The position numbers were made by a program, and so were the translations under genes. Below are positions 1 to 12,380 of a stretch of 64,000 nt of DNA, piece after piece. The notes under the pieces were generated by a model. It was given only the letters and a program-made list of their open reading frames with translations, ran no database searches and was not told the origin of the DNA. Within the stretch, counting starts at the first letter, position 1. Every line of letters starts with the position of its first letter. This DNA comes from Gossypium raimondii (taxonomy: Eukaryota > Streptophyta > Magnoliopsida > Malvales > Malvaceae), in assembly GCF_025698545.1 (NCBI RefSeq), contig NC_068569.1, positions 9,300,001 through 9,364,000 of the forward strand. The letters run 5' to 3'.

Positions 1-34
1 ATTTTGATGGAAACAATTTACGTAAATTTTGTAG

Positions 35-3000
35 GTCTTCTTCTTGCTTCTACTATTTCCTTTTTGGTACATCTATAGCAAGCTGCAGGTATTTGCTTGA
101 CTTTGTCATGTCCATTCTTTAGAACATATTTATGGTTTATCCATTCTTACAGAACTTAAGGAGGTGTATCTGTATATCTGAGTAGATGCATAAATGCAAA
201 CTTGTTTGAATTGAGAATAGTGGGGAATAAATGAAAATTTCAAATTTCAAGAAGCAAAATGGCTGAAAACAGGAAGAAATGGAGCTAAAGATATAGAAAT
301 TATCGGACAATTGTAAGTATTAAGGTGGATGTGAAACCCTTGGTTCCAGAACTGAGTATATCTATTCTAATTTATACAAGACTAAAAAAAGAAAAATGAC
401 TTTGAAATGAGGTAGAGCTGAGTAGAACCTGTTGATTAACAATAAGCTCATTTTAAGTTTGCAGAGGTTGTATATTTAGGTTCTCTTTATTCAGTCAAAA
501 GTTTTGTAGTTCTTCTACAGGTCGACATCTAGAGAACTGCGAAGGTTGGACAGTGTCTCACGCTCTCCAATTTATGCATCCTTCACGGAGACACTCGATG
601 GATCATCAACTATACGAGCTTTCAATTCTGAGGTAGATTTTCAGATTTTAGTAATCCCTTGTTTATTAGTTCCTTTAGATGTTCATAGGTCATAGGAGAA
701 AAGCTCAACTGTTCTAAAGAACATGAGAGTCAGATTCTGAATTCATTTTGTGTTGATTATTTTAGAGATTGTATTAGCTGTTGTTCTTTCCTATAGAAAG
801 GAGTTCAACCTTTTCAATGTATGTCATATATGATATAACAGTCATCAATTCTGCTGTTTATTTACAGAGAGTTGTGAGGCTTTAACCTGCATAGGGCAAA
901 AATTGGAATTCTTGCCTTTTGTAAGAGTTCTATCCATTTCCAAATCATTTTAGTTATGGAATCTCGAATTATTTTAAGAAAAATCATAATAATTAACAGT
1001 GCTTGTCTTAAAAAGGAACACTGAGCTGTCACCCCTATACATTGAAGTACTTTGTGACTTGGGTTTCAATGTTGAAACGTTAAGATGAACTGAAGGTGTA
1101 AGCCCTCTAGTTTGTTTAAAAAGCAGCTAGAGAGCTCATAATTACTCTGCTATTTAATCATGGAAGCTGCATAGAAGGACTGATATAATGAGCCAATGTC
1201 CAAGGGCAAAGTACTGTATGCAGTTTGACGTCCATTCTAGCCTCAGTTACTACATATGCTCTAACCATCCCCAAACTTAATTTGTTTTCCTGAAATATGC
1301 GTCTTGATTTTAGCTTTAAGTTGTTAACACATTGAATTTCTCAGTCCCCTTGTTCATCAGACTTCCCTATACTTTTTGGGGACTGAACCTTGACTGTATA
1401 TACAGTTTGGCAAAGAGAATGAATAGATGGCATGAAAAGCATAAATAATTTGAGAGGAAAAGAACATTATTGACGGTTATGACTGGGATCTGAACAGGAT
1501 TATTTCTTGGCTAGATTCACTGAGCTTGTAGCACAGTATCAGAGAACTTCATATTCAGAGTTAATAGCAAGTTTGTGGCTTTCCCTGCGCCTTCAGGTAT
1601 ATTCTAAAACTTTATGCAGTGAAAGTTATATTCTGAAGTTATGCTTGTAATCAGTATTGTTTTTTCGTGTTGAACAGTTATTAGCTGCATCCATAATATC
1701 ATTTATTGCTGTGATGGCTATCATTGGATCTCATGGAAGTTTACCAATTAGTTTTGGTACCCCAGGGCTGGTATATTCCTGAATTTCTTCAAATTGAACT
1801 TGTAGGCTACTCATTTTAGGAATAAAAGGAAATCGTTGAAGCTCTTTGGTATTTCCTTGTATCTGGGAGCCAAATGGATAATCTGCATCCCATGTTCTTC
1901 TACAGGTAGGATTAGCCCTTTCATATGCAGCTCCAATTGTTTCCTTGTTGGGAAGCTTCTTGACAAGTTTTACTGAAACAGAAAAAGAAATGGTTTCAAT
2001 GGAGAGAGCTCTTCAGGTGAGATAGCTCTTTCCTTTTATCATTCATATATATTCTATTTACAGGTTATATGCTGATATACTCTTTCTAGTATATTGACGT
2101 GCCTCAAGAAGAACTCCGTGGATTCCAGTATTTAAATTCGAGTTGGCCATTTCAAGGAGTGGTTGAGTTTCAGAATGTTACCATGAAATATATCCCATCT
2201 TTACCAGCAGCACTAAATGATATCACCTTCACCATAGCAGGAGGAACACAGGTTAAAGCGATTTGCAGTTTGTTTGTTGCAACTTGATCAATCTATGACC
2301 AGAAGTCCTCAGATTGGATAGATTTCCCTGAAGGTGTTTTTTCTCCTTTAAAATAAAACAAAATTATTCTCAGGTTGGAATTGTTGGAAGAACTGGTGCT
2401 GGAAAATCTAGTGTTTTGAATTCCCTTTTTCGCCTAACCCCAATATGCGGAGGACGGATTTTGGTGGATGGCTTGAACATAGTTGATATTCCAGTTAGAG
2501 ATCTTCGTGCACGCTTGGCTGTTGTACCCCAGAGCCCATTTTTATTTGAAGCATCATTAAGGTACTCCTCTACAATCTAATTTTGTGATCATTTGCCTGA
2601 CATATATTGTGATAATTTCAAGGCACATTTGATCAGCATATTCTCTTGATTTTGTAATATATAATCGTAAAATCTTGGTTGGATCTGCAAATCTCTACTC
2701 GTATAAAATGTGAAGGTCATTTGATGTTATCTCCTTGCTATCATTTCTCTCTCTGGCTGTCTTCTTAGTACACCATATAAAAATAATAACATTCAGCTTG
2801 TACTTAACCTTTACTGCATTATAACTTAATTAGTTTTGTTGCTGTCTTCCTTATTATCTCTAGGGACAACCTGGATCCTCTCCGGATGAGCAACGACGCG
2901 AAAATATGGGATGTCTTGGAGAAATGTCATGTTAAGGAGGAAGTAGAAGTGGCAGGAGGACTGGAAGCTAAGGTAAAGGAAGCTGGGACGTCATTTTCTG

Positions 3001-4062
3001 TTGGGCAAAGGCAGCTCCTTTGCCTTGCACGTGCTCTTCTCAAGTCTTCTAAGGTAAATTAAAAGATGATGCTCTGATACTAAATAAAATTACTTGATCC
3101 AAGTCTAGTTAATAAACTGGTTGCTAACCATACCTTAGCTTTTTTGTGCGGTTCTACTTGCTTGGTGTCAAAATGTTTTCATTTCGTCAGGCTATAAATG
3201 CTTTTGCATGGAAAATTAGATTTTCAACTGTTTCGAATTCCTGTCTTCTGGAGGATTTAACTTTAAGAAAGAGATGATAGCTCTAAGAAGATAAATTAAT
3301 GCTTTATCAAATTTTCTATTATTGAAGTTCTGTTTCAAATTTTATGAAATTAAATTCAAACATAAAACACTACGCATAACCAATGTGTTACCCTGCTTTG
3401 GATAACTGTGGGAAGCAAGCTTGGGTTGGCTAATAGTTTTTACTTGGCTTTTCCCCCAAAGATAGAACTTGAGTTGCAGAATTCTATTTTACTTCATAAT
3501 ATTCCAAAAGAAAGAATGCTAGTATTGCCCTTTTAAAATAATAATATCGGTGGTCACAATTAAATCCAAGATTGGAAGGCACTAACAATATTGAAAATCT
3601 TAGGTTCTTTGTTTGGACGAATGCACTGCAAATGTGGATGCGCAGACAGCTTCAATTCTACAGAAAACTATATCCACAGAATGCCAAGGAATGACGGTGA
3701 TCACAATCGCACACCGTATTTCAACAGTTTTGAATATGGACAATGTATTTGTTCTCAATCAAGGAACTCTGGTGCGTTTTCTATTTATTTTCTTAATTGT
3801 TTTATTCATTTAAACCCCCTTCTTTCCTTCCTGATCCCCTCTAGCATTACTTACAAAATATAGTCTGGCTTCTACTCGATATTAGATTCAATTTTATATT
3901 TGGATATTTTTAGAAATGTAGTATCTCCTTTTCAAGTTTCCAAATGATTGAACAACTGTTTCAAATTTGATAATGGTACAGGTGGAGGAAGGTAACCCAA
4001 ATGCTCTTCTACAAGATGAATACTCCATATTTTCAAGCTTTGCTAAAGCGTCTACAATGTAA
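35..4062 (+). CDS. ABCC13: ABC transporter C family (ABCC13/MRP11-like), 3' part
   Basis: Ten exons that join in frame: 35-88, 510-632, 1498-1596, 1678-1770, 1906-2016, 2090-2251, 2374-2561, 2864-3053, 3604-3771 and 3982-4062, ending in TAA; about 422 residues. All junctions are GT-AG. The first exons encode the end of the second transmembrane domain (WYIYSKLQ, then [14 protein letters not shown] and [14 protein letters not shown], a block typical of ABCC proteins). The second nucleotide-binding domain follows: Walker [11 protein letters not shown]-loop VPQSPFLF, signature [16 protein letters not shown], Walker [10 protein letters not shown] and H-loop IAHR. The family exports organic anions and conjugates using ATP, often at the vacuolar membrane. 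Assignment to the ABCC13 (MRP11) branch rests on my memory of that protein; the ABCC class is certain. The N-terminal half lies outside the window. No break is seen in the visible part. Confidence 0.9.
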
Positions 4063-5406
4063 TAGATGGTTGATCTCCAAACTCACTAAAACTACCACTC
4101 CAAATGTAAGTTTTAAGCAGTTGGAAGCAGCTAGCACAACTTGTTTTGGTAGATTAGTTCTTCAATCTTCTGTAACATCAGGTTGGATTGGAGAGTACTA
4201 CAATCGAATGTTTTTGTTGAAGACAGATAGGTTTTGGTTACAAAAGTGGGTTGACATTTCTAAATTTTAGTAGTAGTATGATTTGCACTTTGAAATCAGT
4301 AGATATCAAAAAGTTCGTTTTCAAGAAACTCTGACCCGAAATCAACTGTGATAGTTAAAAATCAAATCAGATTAATCAATCACATAGGCTGCAGCAATAA
4401 ATGAGTCAAAACAAAAACTAGTTGTGTAGCTCGTTGGATCCCTCCACTCCACTCTTCTCGTGTCTAAGCTTGGAGACAGATACAAGCAGCCCATATCCCA
4501 CTATTTATGAAATACCCGTTAGGGCTCCTTACTCCTTAGTCCTTACTATCCTGACATTATGCACAATATATTAACCAAAAAATATATTATTATAGAAATT
4601 AAAATACTAATACATAAAATTACTATTAATTATTAACATATCAACATTAATCAAGAACCCCCCGGGTCTTACACATATGATTATCAGTTCAAATATGTGA
4701 GATAATTCGTGTTTTTAACAAAGATTTGGTTAAAAATAAAATTACATGATAAATATATTTATAAAAATTAAAATAAATATTAAATGAGATTTCAATTAAA
4801 TGATAAAATAAAAATATTAAAATTATTCAAATTTAATTATAACAAAATATCTTTTAAGATAAAATAATATATATTGTTATGATATTAATAGAGATAATAA
4901 TAAAATGTAAAATAAATAAATTATAAAAGTTTTGTTTAGTCAAAAGGATTTTAGTGAGAATGCACCCAAATGAAGCTATATATGTATATATATTATGATT
5001 GTTTTACCCTTTTTGATCCCCAGTTAATTAAAGAACCGTTGGGAAGCTCCAAAGTTTTTTGTCCGTAGAATTTGAGGAATCAAAATATAAACAGCATTAG
5101 TGTTTCTTCCATAAATTTTCTTCTTGTGGTTTTGTTTATTTTTTATATTCATATGAAATAAAAAAGTTGCCATACTTTCTTCTATCCAAGTCCAAGCTCT
5201 CTGCAAATATGGCAATCCCCTCCCCATTAGAGACTTTCCCTTTCATTTCTCAATTTTTGAAAAAACTAGCCGTTTCTCTTTTCCGACTGCAATTCCCTAT
5301 CCCTTTCGAATTCCCTTATATATTCTTAACTATAATCTTCACTAGATTTATTTCCGGAGAACTGAGATTCAGAAAATCTTTGTTGGGTTTCAATAGATTT
5401 TAAGCC
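4063..5406. other. AT-rich intergenic spacer
   Basis: No convincing gene. The first 200 bases are probably the ABCC 3' UTR. Bases 4560-4950 are extremely AT-rich with no codon structure. From about 5200 the sequence becomes pyrimidine-rich, consistent with the 5' UTR of the LBD gene that starts at 5407. Open frames here (5024-5227 minus, 5167-5403 plus) show no family features. Confidence 0.6.
5317..5324 (+). promoter_or_regulatory. possible TATA box of the LBD gene
   Basis: TATATATT lies about 85 bases upstream of the LBD start codon in otherwise mixed sequence. Spacing would allow a short leader. Such a string is common in AT-rich DNA, so this is only suggestive. Confidence 0.35.
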
Positions 5407-5730
5407 ATGAGTTCTGGTCGTTGTGCTGCTTGTAGATATTTGAGGAGAAGATGCACCCAAGATTGCATTCTCTCACCTTATTTTCCCTCTAATAATCCCC
5501 AAAGATTTGCTTCTGTTCATAGAATCTATGGTGCAAGTAATGTCACAAAACTACTTCAGGTATCTATATATATATCGATTTCCTGATTGTGGGTTTTACA
5601 TTTATCTTTAGATTTTTTTAATTAGATTTTAACTGTCAAACTTTCTTTCTGTCTTTACAATTTTTCTTTGCAAGTTCAACATTGCATTTGATTTTAGAAA
5701 CTCTGTGTACTTAAAAATGTTAGGTTCAAC

Positions 5731-5786
<56 letters not shown>

Positions 5787-6281
5787 GAAAAGGGGTGGCG
5801 TTGCTTAATATTTGTTGACATTGATTTTGATAAAGATTTTAGATATCTAGTGTCATCGGACAACCAGTGGGAGATGATTGACTTATGCATAGACTTGATA
5901 GTTTTTGAAGGAACAATACTGTTGAGGGTGAATGAATGGAACACTTCTTTTTTAACTTAGTTCCCTCTGATCATCCAGCGACTTCCAACCCATTTGCGAG
6001 CTGAAGCAGCAGATTCCTTATATTTCGAGGCACAATGTCGGCTTGAAGACCCTGTCTATGGCTGCGTTGGCCTCATATTTCTGTTGCAGCAACAGATACA
6101 TAGTGCAGAGAGTCAGCTAATTAAGACTCAAGCCGAGATTGCAGTTATGAAATCCCAGACCCAACACCCCCGAACTCAACCATTCCCAGCAATATCCGGT
6201 TCCAACAATTTGTTGCTACAACAGTCGGACAATGATGCCAACCTCAGTTTCTCCAACCAAGTTTCTTTTGGGTTTATTTAA
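5407..6281 (+). CDS. LBD24: LOB-domain protein, LBD23/LBD24-like
   Basis: Exons 5407-5559 and 5979-6281 join in frame to 151 residues. Exon 1 has the zinc-binding C-block with the invariant CX2CX6CX3C spacing (CAACRYLRRRCTQDC, residues 6-20), then the GAS block (FASVHRIYGASNVTKLL, residues 34-50). Exon 2 continues the LOB domain with RAEAADSLYFEAQCRLEDP and the YGCVG...LLQQQI segment that leads into the leucine-zipper-like coiled coil (roughly residues 70-90); the rest is low-complexity Gln/Asn-rich tail. LBD proteins are plant-specific DNA-binding factors of lateral organ boundaries and root development. The short length and CRYLRRRC wording fit the LBD23/24 subgroup. The LOB class is very secure; the exact orthologue is inferred. 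The intron carries an AAT microsatellite. Confidence 0.9.
5731..5785. repeat. (AAT)n microsatellite, about 18 units
   Basis: An uninterrupted run of TAA/ATA triplets inside the LBD intron. It produces a poly-leucine frame on the minus strand, which is not a gene. Likely length-polymorphic. Confidence 0.95.
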
Positions 6282-9200
6282 GATTAAGATTCGGTGTGTT
6301 CAAATGTGGTGAATAACACGAAACAAGCTTTAGTCATCATGCAGTAAAAGTGATTTATATTATATGAAACTTATGTTTTTAGGTTTTATTATATGATAGT
6401 GATACCGTATTCCTTGTTTTCCAGCACACCTAGCTACTCTACTCTTTTATGTTCCTTTAAAAGCATCAGTATCCATCACCTATATCCGATGTTTATCCAG
6501 ATGTGAATACGATGATATGATCCTCCAATGATTCTTCAAACACATTAAAATCTTGGAAAAAATTGAACAGACTCATGTCGGACATAGCTGAGTTATTTAT
6601 CCTCAGTATGAAAGCAGCTGTACTGCTTAAATCATATTCCCCTGTGCTATAGTTATGCAGGCTCCCCTTGTTGACGACCAGTATCACCAAAGATAAAATA
6701 GTCTTGACATCTTTGCTCTAATATGGTTCATTCTTGATAGCTAAAGAAGCACTGAACCAGATAAGAACTGGATAAGTACATCCATGTACAGTGTTGTTAG
6801 TATCTAGGATCATTATACTGAGCATTATTAAAGTCTTTGTGAGAATAATTATCATACTCCTTTTGGAAATGTCATCTAAAATTTGTCTTGTAAGTTGGGA
6901 GTTTCTCCAATTCTGACCTGTGTGAGCGAGGACCTAAATTAGTAAAGCAGAATGAATTATTTCCAACAATAACTGTTTCATTCCCTCCTAAATTAGTATA
7001 GTCTTTGGTATGCATATGGTATAAAGTAATAAAAAGGCTTCACATACAGATGTTAGCTGCCATCATTGGTTTCAGAAAGTTCCTCCTCTTAGTGTAAGCA
7101 TACTGCTCTTTTCTTTTTTTGTAATCTGAACTTTGTGTTGTATAAGCTGAGAGTTAGTTCTATTTTGACCCGTGCAAGTGAGTACCCAAATTAGTAAAGC
7201 AAGAGGAGTTATTGCATGACAGTTCTTTCCTCCAAGGTATCTGCTACACTTTAATTCTTTGTCATATATCTGGTATAAAGTAATTAAAAAGGTTTCAAAT
7301 GCTGACTTAGCTACTGTTTATCATATTGGTTCCTGAGAACTCTACCTCTTATTTATATATCGTGATAGTTTAGTGATATAATCATTTGGTTTCATGTTTA
7401 AGCTTTTATAGCAACAGTTTTGCAAAGATTTTTCAACATTGAATTCGTCTCAATCTAGTCAGTTGCTACTCCCTTCTTACAGCTCATCTTAGAAGTCCAG
7501 ACCTAGTTTTTCTCTTATGATGGAAATTTCATTTCTCCAACAGCAAGCAGGATAACCTGCTTTTGCAAAACTGATGCAGAATAAAGCAACAGGTTGCCAT
7601 CAGTTGTAAAACAATGCAAAGCATGAACAACAATGAAAATAGGGACAGAGAGTGTTAACGAGATAACATATCAGCTTAAGAATTCTGATCATCAGTAGCC
7701 CTATGCATCATAGAAGTATTAATGAAGCATGAATTCTCTGTTGCTGTTCTGTACTTTTGCATCTAGTTTTTCTCTGGAATAATATGAACTCTTTAAATTG
7801 AGTTAGCCGTCAAGCGCACATAACTGAATAGGATTGCTGCTTTGTGGTAATGACATGTCTTTTGTGATTTTGAGATAGTGGCATAACAGAACACAGGTTA
7901 ACCTTAACATGACCAACTGAATTAACAATGTCATATCTCGGCCAGAGAGTTAACCATGAGCTTTTGACAGAGTGAGAGTCAAGAGTCTTAGCCATCTAGC
8001 TATAGTCCAAAAATATTTACTAATAAACAAGTCTGGTTACCAGAAGACCCACTGCTGCTTGGATAAAGTAAGCTATTCCTCTTGCCATTCAAGACTGCTG
8101 CAAATTTACATTTTATTGCACTATTCTTTAGCATTTTATATTGACCCTTTGTTTTTTGTCAGATTAAAATTATAAGTGTTCATTAGAAGATGATGAGGGT
8201 CTTGTACAAGAGAAGGCAACATGCGTTGATTTTTGTACAGTTTAAGCCAGATGGTGTTCTACTAGCTGACTCAACCCTCTACACCACAAGGCATTGGAAC
8301 TAGCAGAACTGGTTTGCGCATTAACTTGTTGAAATTTTGAACCCAAAACTTGAAATCCATAAATTTTTCATGAGGGATTGAACTGTTAAAATGATGATCC
8401 ATGATACATGTTGGTAGTAAGTTCATATTTAAATGGTTGAATCAGTTTAGGCATTGATCAAGAAGTTATAATCATAAACTATTGATGAAATCTAAGGTCA
8501 TTCCTCAAGCAATCCATCACCATCCCAAATATAGAACAAAAGTAAAAAAAAAAAAAAAAGTTTTCAAGGAAACTGTTAGTCACTCTGCAAGTAGTAGCCC
8601 CATTCGGCTTATATTTTGAATATTTATTTGATTGCAAGCACTGATATAATGTAGACCTGTTTAAGGGTTAGCTAAGCTTTTGCTTCTCAATATTCTCTAA
8701 TTGTTTTTTAAAAATAAAAAAAATGTTTTATTTAAATTTAATTATAAAAACATATCAATATTAATACAAAAACATTTTAGTAAATAATGAAAATGGGCAA
8801 ACCAAATGAAATTGGGTATTCAAAGTTGGAAGAATAAATGATTTAGATGGAGGATCACAAAAAGTATCACAACCAAATCATGTGAAAGATCAAACATACC
8901 CACCCATTGATTCCCTGTGTCTTGTGTTGGATATGTGTTTGGCAATTGCCGACTTGGGATATTATTATTGCAATGTTGATCCTGTTAGTGAGGGAGAGCA
9001 TTGGTCCCTGCAATAGTGAAGCTCATAAGCTGACAAATGGCTGGAGATGGATTTGATTTCTTTTAATCTGCATTCTAAGTTAATACATAAAAGTTGTTGT
9101 GATATTCCACCTTTACAATTAAATTTAAAACTTGGTTTATTGAATTGGATTCTCAGCCGAAAGTGTCTCTACTTTAGACTATAATACTAATATTTGGATG

Positions 9201-9471
9201 ACAACAGATCAATGAATTATTTAAAGCTCTAAAACTTGAGTCCTAATTAATTTTACATTTACTCTCTTTTAACTTTCCTCACCAGAATTTTTAAGCTGGG
9301 CATGATAATGTTGTTTTCCGCTTATCAAAACCTTTTTGTTCTTAAATTAGGATAGTCATATTTAATTTGTTATTTAAAAAAGTAAAATGGTAATAAACAA
9401 TTAAATGTTGTTCTTATAATGAAACTATGATCATTTAAGATAATCATTATCAAAAGTTTAAAAGGAAAATG
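6282..9471. other. intergenic spacer between LBD and HLS1-like genes
   Basis: About 3.2 kb without a supportable gene. All open frames are under 70 codons and lack family motifs. It contains a diverged tandem duplication (separate entry), a 16-base A run near 8547, and AT-rich sequence toward 9400. No LTR or terminal-inverted-repeat ends were recognised. Confidence 0.6.
6885..7350. repeat. diverged tandem duplication, period about 253 bp
   Basis: Two consecutive segments align with a constant offset of 252-254 bases. TTAGTAAAGC occurs at 6939 and 7191, GGTATAAAGTAAT at about 7019 and 7272, and the flanking text (GACC..TG.AAG/GAG.GAGNACC; ATTGGTT near 7063 and 7324) corresponds throughout with many substitutions and small indels. 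Each copy is about 200 bases. Neither copy has an open frame. Confidence 0.75.
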
Positions 9472-11881
9472 TCAAATATCACGAGGGTCGACAAAAATCA
9501 ATGGTGAAGAAGGTCGAGAGTTCAACCAATCGGACAGTCCACATTTTTCGTCTGATCCGTAATTAAGCTTTTTGATGCACCATAAATCCTCAGACATAGA
9601 AAGCTTCCTCCAATGTGGGATAACCTCTCGAACAGGGTCTCTCTGCCCCACCTCCGCCACCACCGCCCCACACCCATCATCATCTCGACCCATGTTATGG
9701 GCGAAGGCACATAGAGATTTCATAAGACGGGGTCCATTCTTGCCTTCCATGTGTAAACCATACAGAAAATAAACCCAAAACTTCCTGAACACATCGGGAA
9801 ATGAAGGCAACATCATCCATGGCATCCAGGCATCAAGCACCCTGGAAGCCATGCAAAAAGCGTACGTCAACATTGACACCCCTTTCACCTGCAACCTGAA
9901 CAACTGCTTGGTGCTCCAAACACTCATGATAGCGAAACTTGGGGGAAGAATCCCTGTTTTGGGATCCCATTTGGGGAGAAACTTCTTTGGTAAGGCCATG
10001 AATGTGCCCAAATTCAACTTGTTGGACAAAATCTTATCTATGTCTTTAGGGAAGAATTCTGAATTTGCAAATGCCCGTCGGTACAGGGTCTCAGCCAGCT
10101 TTGGATTGAGTTGAACGATGGCTATGCCTGACCCTAATGATTTGTAATGAGCGTGAACCGGCTGCACTAGCATTGTTGGGGTGCGGAATTTGGTGTATTC
10201 ACATTTTCTTGTGAACAAATTGATGGATGCTTCATTGGTGCAATCTGTGGCCATATATACGTACTCTGCTCCATTTTTCTTACACCATTCTTCTAATTTC
10301 TGAACCAGTTTTTTCCCAATGCCTAGCCTCCTGCGTTTACGAATAATTAGAACCCTGAACTAAATTCATTGAGACAAAATAAGAAACCCCTAATAAGATT
10401 GAAAAAATCAACAAACACATGCATACAATAATCTTTCATGGTGACTAAACAGGAGAAAAATAAATAATAATAATAAAGAAGGCATTGTGGACTGCATTAT
10501 AAAGTGAATCACACAAAGTAACATTCCAAAACACAATGATAAGAAGCATTAAGCAATAAATAATAATAAAAGGCACCCTCAGGGAAATAAAACAAGAGAG
10601 TAATTCATATAAAAATTCAAGAATGACATAAGAAAAGGCGGCAGCATCAAAAGAATTCAGGAGACATTTGGGTGGACCATTACACTAAAAGCATAGAATG
10701 AGATAATAAATACCATTTTCTACATTTTTTTCCTTTTTCTTTTCTGGAATAAGTAATTTATAATGAAGTGGATTCAATACAAGTGTCAGTGCAAAACTAG
10801 TTGGCAGTTTTCCGAGGAATATTTCATATTTGTTGGGAAAATGATCAAAAGCAAAAACTATTTAGGGACTAAATTGAAAAATTATTAACTCCAACCCTTA
10901 ATTAAAAGGGCCAAATGGGGATCGAAGAAAGCACGAGAAAAGAAAAACAGTTTTGGAATTTCAGGAGAAAATGCAGTAGAAAAGGCAAAAGGGAACAGGT
11001 TCTCTCCTGTTTTTTGTCTTCATGTACTAGCTGCTAAGTGCTAATGACTTGCATATAAGATTTCTTCAAAAAAACTTGCATATAAGAAAAAGGAGATCAT
11101 GTGAATATCACCTTTCTTTACAAAAAAAACATACTACAAAAATATGCAAAAAATTTATTATTTTCACTCAGATAATTTTTATATTTTTATTGCATTTGAA
11201 TATGTTTTAAATTTTAATTTATAATAAAATATGTTTAATTTATATCCTAATCTATATTAAATAAAGAATCACAATGAAAATTTAGGCACTTGAAAACCAA
11301 AACAAATTCAAAGATGTTTATATTTTTTAATATTTTAGGCAACCATAGATATATATGCATGTATAATATATACCTGTGGGAAGGAGCAACCCTTAAACCC
11401 AGAATATAAGCTAACTTTACATAAAGTGAATTCCCTCTTGTCACAGTTTTTATACACCCTCTTATAACTCCTACTATCTCTCTTCCATTTCCATATTCCG
11501 CGACCTGTTTTTCAACCCCCAAGACAAGGTGACATCAGCAAGTAAGGAGAAATAATCATGTAATCATAACTTTCAGATAGAAAACTTTGAACATGCATAT
11601 ACATATATATATTGAATGATGTTGGGATTGGGAATGAGAAGTAATGGGATTAATTGATAAAGCATATATACCAGCATGATGTGAGAAGGGAAATGGCGGA
11701 CTCTACAAATGGGGTCACCTAAAAGGTCAGCCACAAGTGAAGGTTTTCCTCCTTCCCCAATTTCACATCGTCTCTCCATCTCCTCCACACCCACCTTGTC
11801 TTCCTCTTCATCATACTCTCTCACCACCACCCCCACCCCCACCGTCGGTGCTGAATTCACAGCCGCTATTTTCACTGACAT
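9472..11881 (-). CDS. HLS1: HOOKLESS1-like GNAT N-acetyltransferase
   Basis: Three exons on the minus strand: 11881-11672, 11504-11374 and 10330-9472 (introns 167 and 1,043 bases, GT-AG), giving 399 residues. An in-frame TTG further upstream is not a start; the first ATG is at 11881. Exon 1 holds VVREYDEEEDKVGVEEMERR and LLGDPICRVRHFP; the exon 2/3 junction falls inside the acetyl-CoA-binding motif A (LGLRVAPSHRRLGIGKKLV, about residues 101-119). Exon 3 has YMATDCTNEASINLF, AFCMASRVLD, SLCAFAHNMG and a C-terminal FVDPRDI, all as in Arabidopsis HLS1 (about 403 residues). HLS1 acts in the nucleus in the apical hook, downstream of ethylene and linked to auxin responses, with proposed histone acetylation. 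HLS1 versus its HLS1-homologue paralogues cannot be settled here. Confidence 0.9.
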
Positions 11882-11985
11882 ATTAGCAAGCAAGAAAGAA
11901 AGAAGAATAAACAAGAATAGATGGATGTAATCAAAGTGATGGAAGTAGCAGTAAATATATACTTGTCAACTACTTGTCTATGTGT

Positions 11986-11993
11986 TTTATATA
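11986..11993 (-). promoter_or_regulatory. TATA box of the HLS1-like gene
   Basis: On the minus strand this reads CTATATAAAAC, an almost ideal plant TATA box, about 105 bases upstream of the ATG at 11881. Transcription would begin near 11955, leaving a leader of about 75 bases. Confidence 0.6.
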
Positions 11994-12298
11994 GTTTGCT
12001 TCGTTTGCTTGCTTTCTATCTCTCTCCATATATAAAGAGTGGATTGTCTGATGTGTCAAAAGTAACTGCAGCTGTTTTAATGGAGTTTATTCTATTTCTT
12101 AGGGATGAGATGATGATGATGATGATGAATCATACTGAGTCACATTTTATTTAATGTTACTTTTTTTTTCTTGCTAACAGTCACAACATGCAAAATATAA
12201 AAATAATATAATGGGCATATTATTATTAAAATATTTATAATATATTTCACGATTATTAACATAAAAAGTACGAATTAATTATATATTTATAAAATATT
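11994..12298. other. HLS1-like upstream region up to the copia insertion
   Basis: No gene. It contains a short (ATG)n run at about 12107-12128 and then AT-rich sequence. The copia element begins 423 bases upstream of the HLS1-like start codon, so its remains are the nearest upstream sequence of this promoter. Confidence 0.55.
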
Positions 12299-12303
12299 TA
12301 ACA

Positions 12304-12380
12304 TGTTAGAGTTGTGTGGTTTAAATCCCGTGACTTGTTAAAGAAATAAAATAGAGAGGCAAAAAAGGGATCTGTAGGGG
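12304..12380 (+). repeat. remnant of the copia 5' LTR
   Basis: Matches the first part of the 3' LTR at 19095, including the shared TTGTTAAAGAAATAAAATAG at about 12337, then stops matching after GATCTGTAGGGG. Roughly ten differences in about 75 aligned bases imply an old insertion. Sequence after 12380 is already gag/protease, so LTR end, primer-binding site and most of gag were removed by one deletion. Confidence 0.8.

Noticed and set aside
5726..5944. Minus-strand 72-codon frame ending in poly-leucine
   Set aside because: The leucines are a translation of the AAT microsatellite inside the LBD intron.
9572..10114. Plus-strand frames over the HLS1-like gene (9572-9772, 9851-10114)
   Set aside because: They are antisense to exon 3 of a gene whose minus-strand product matches its family throughout.
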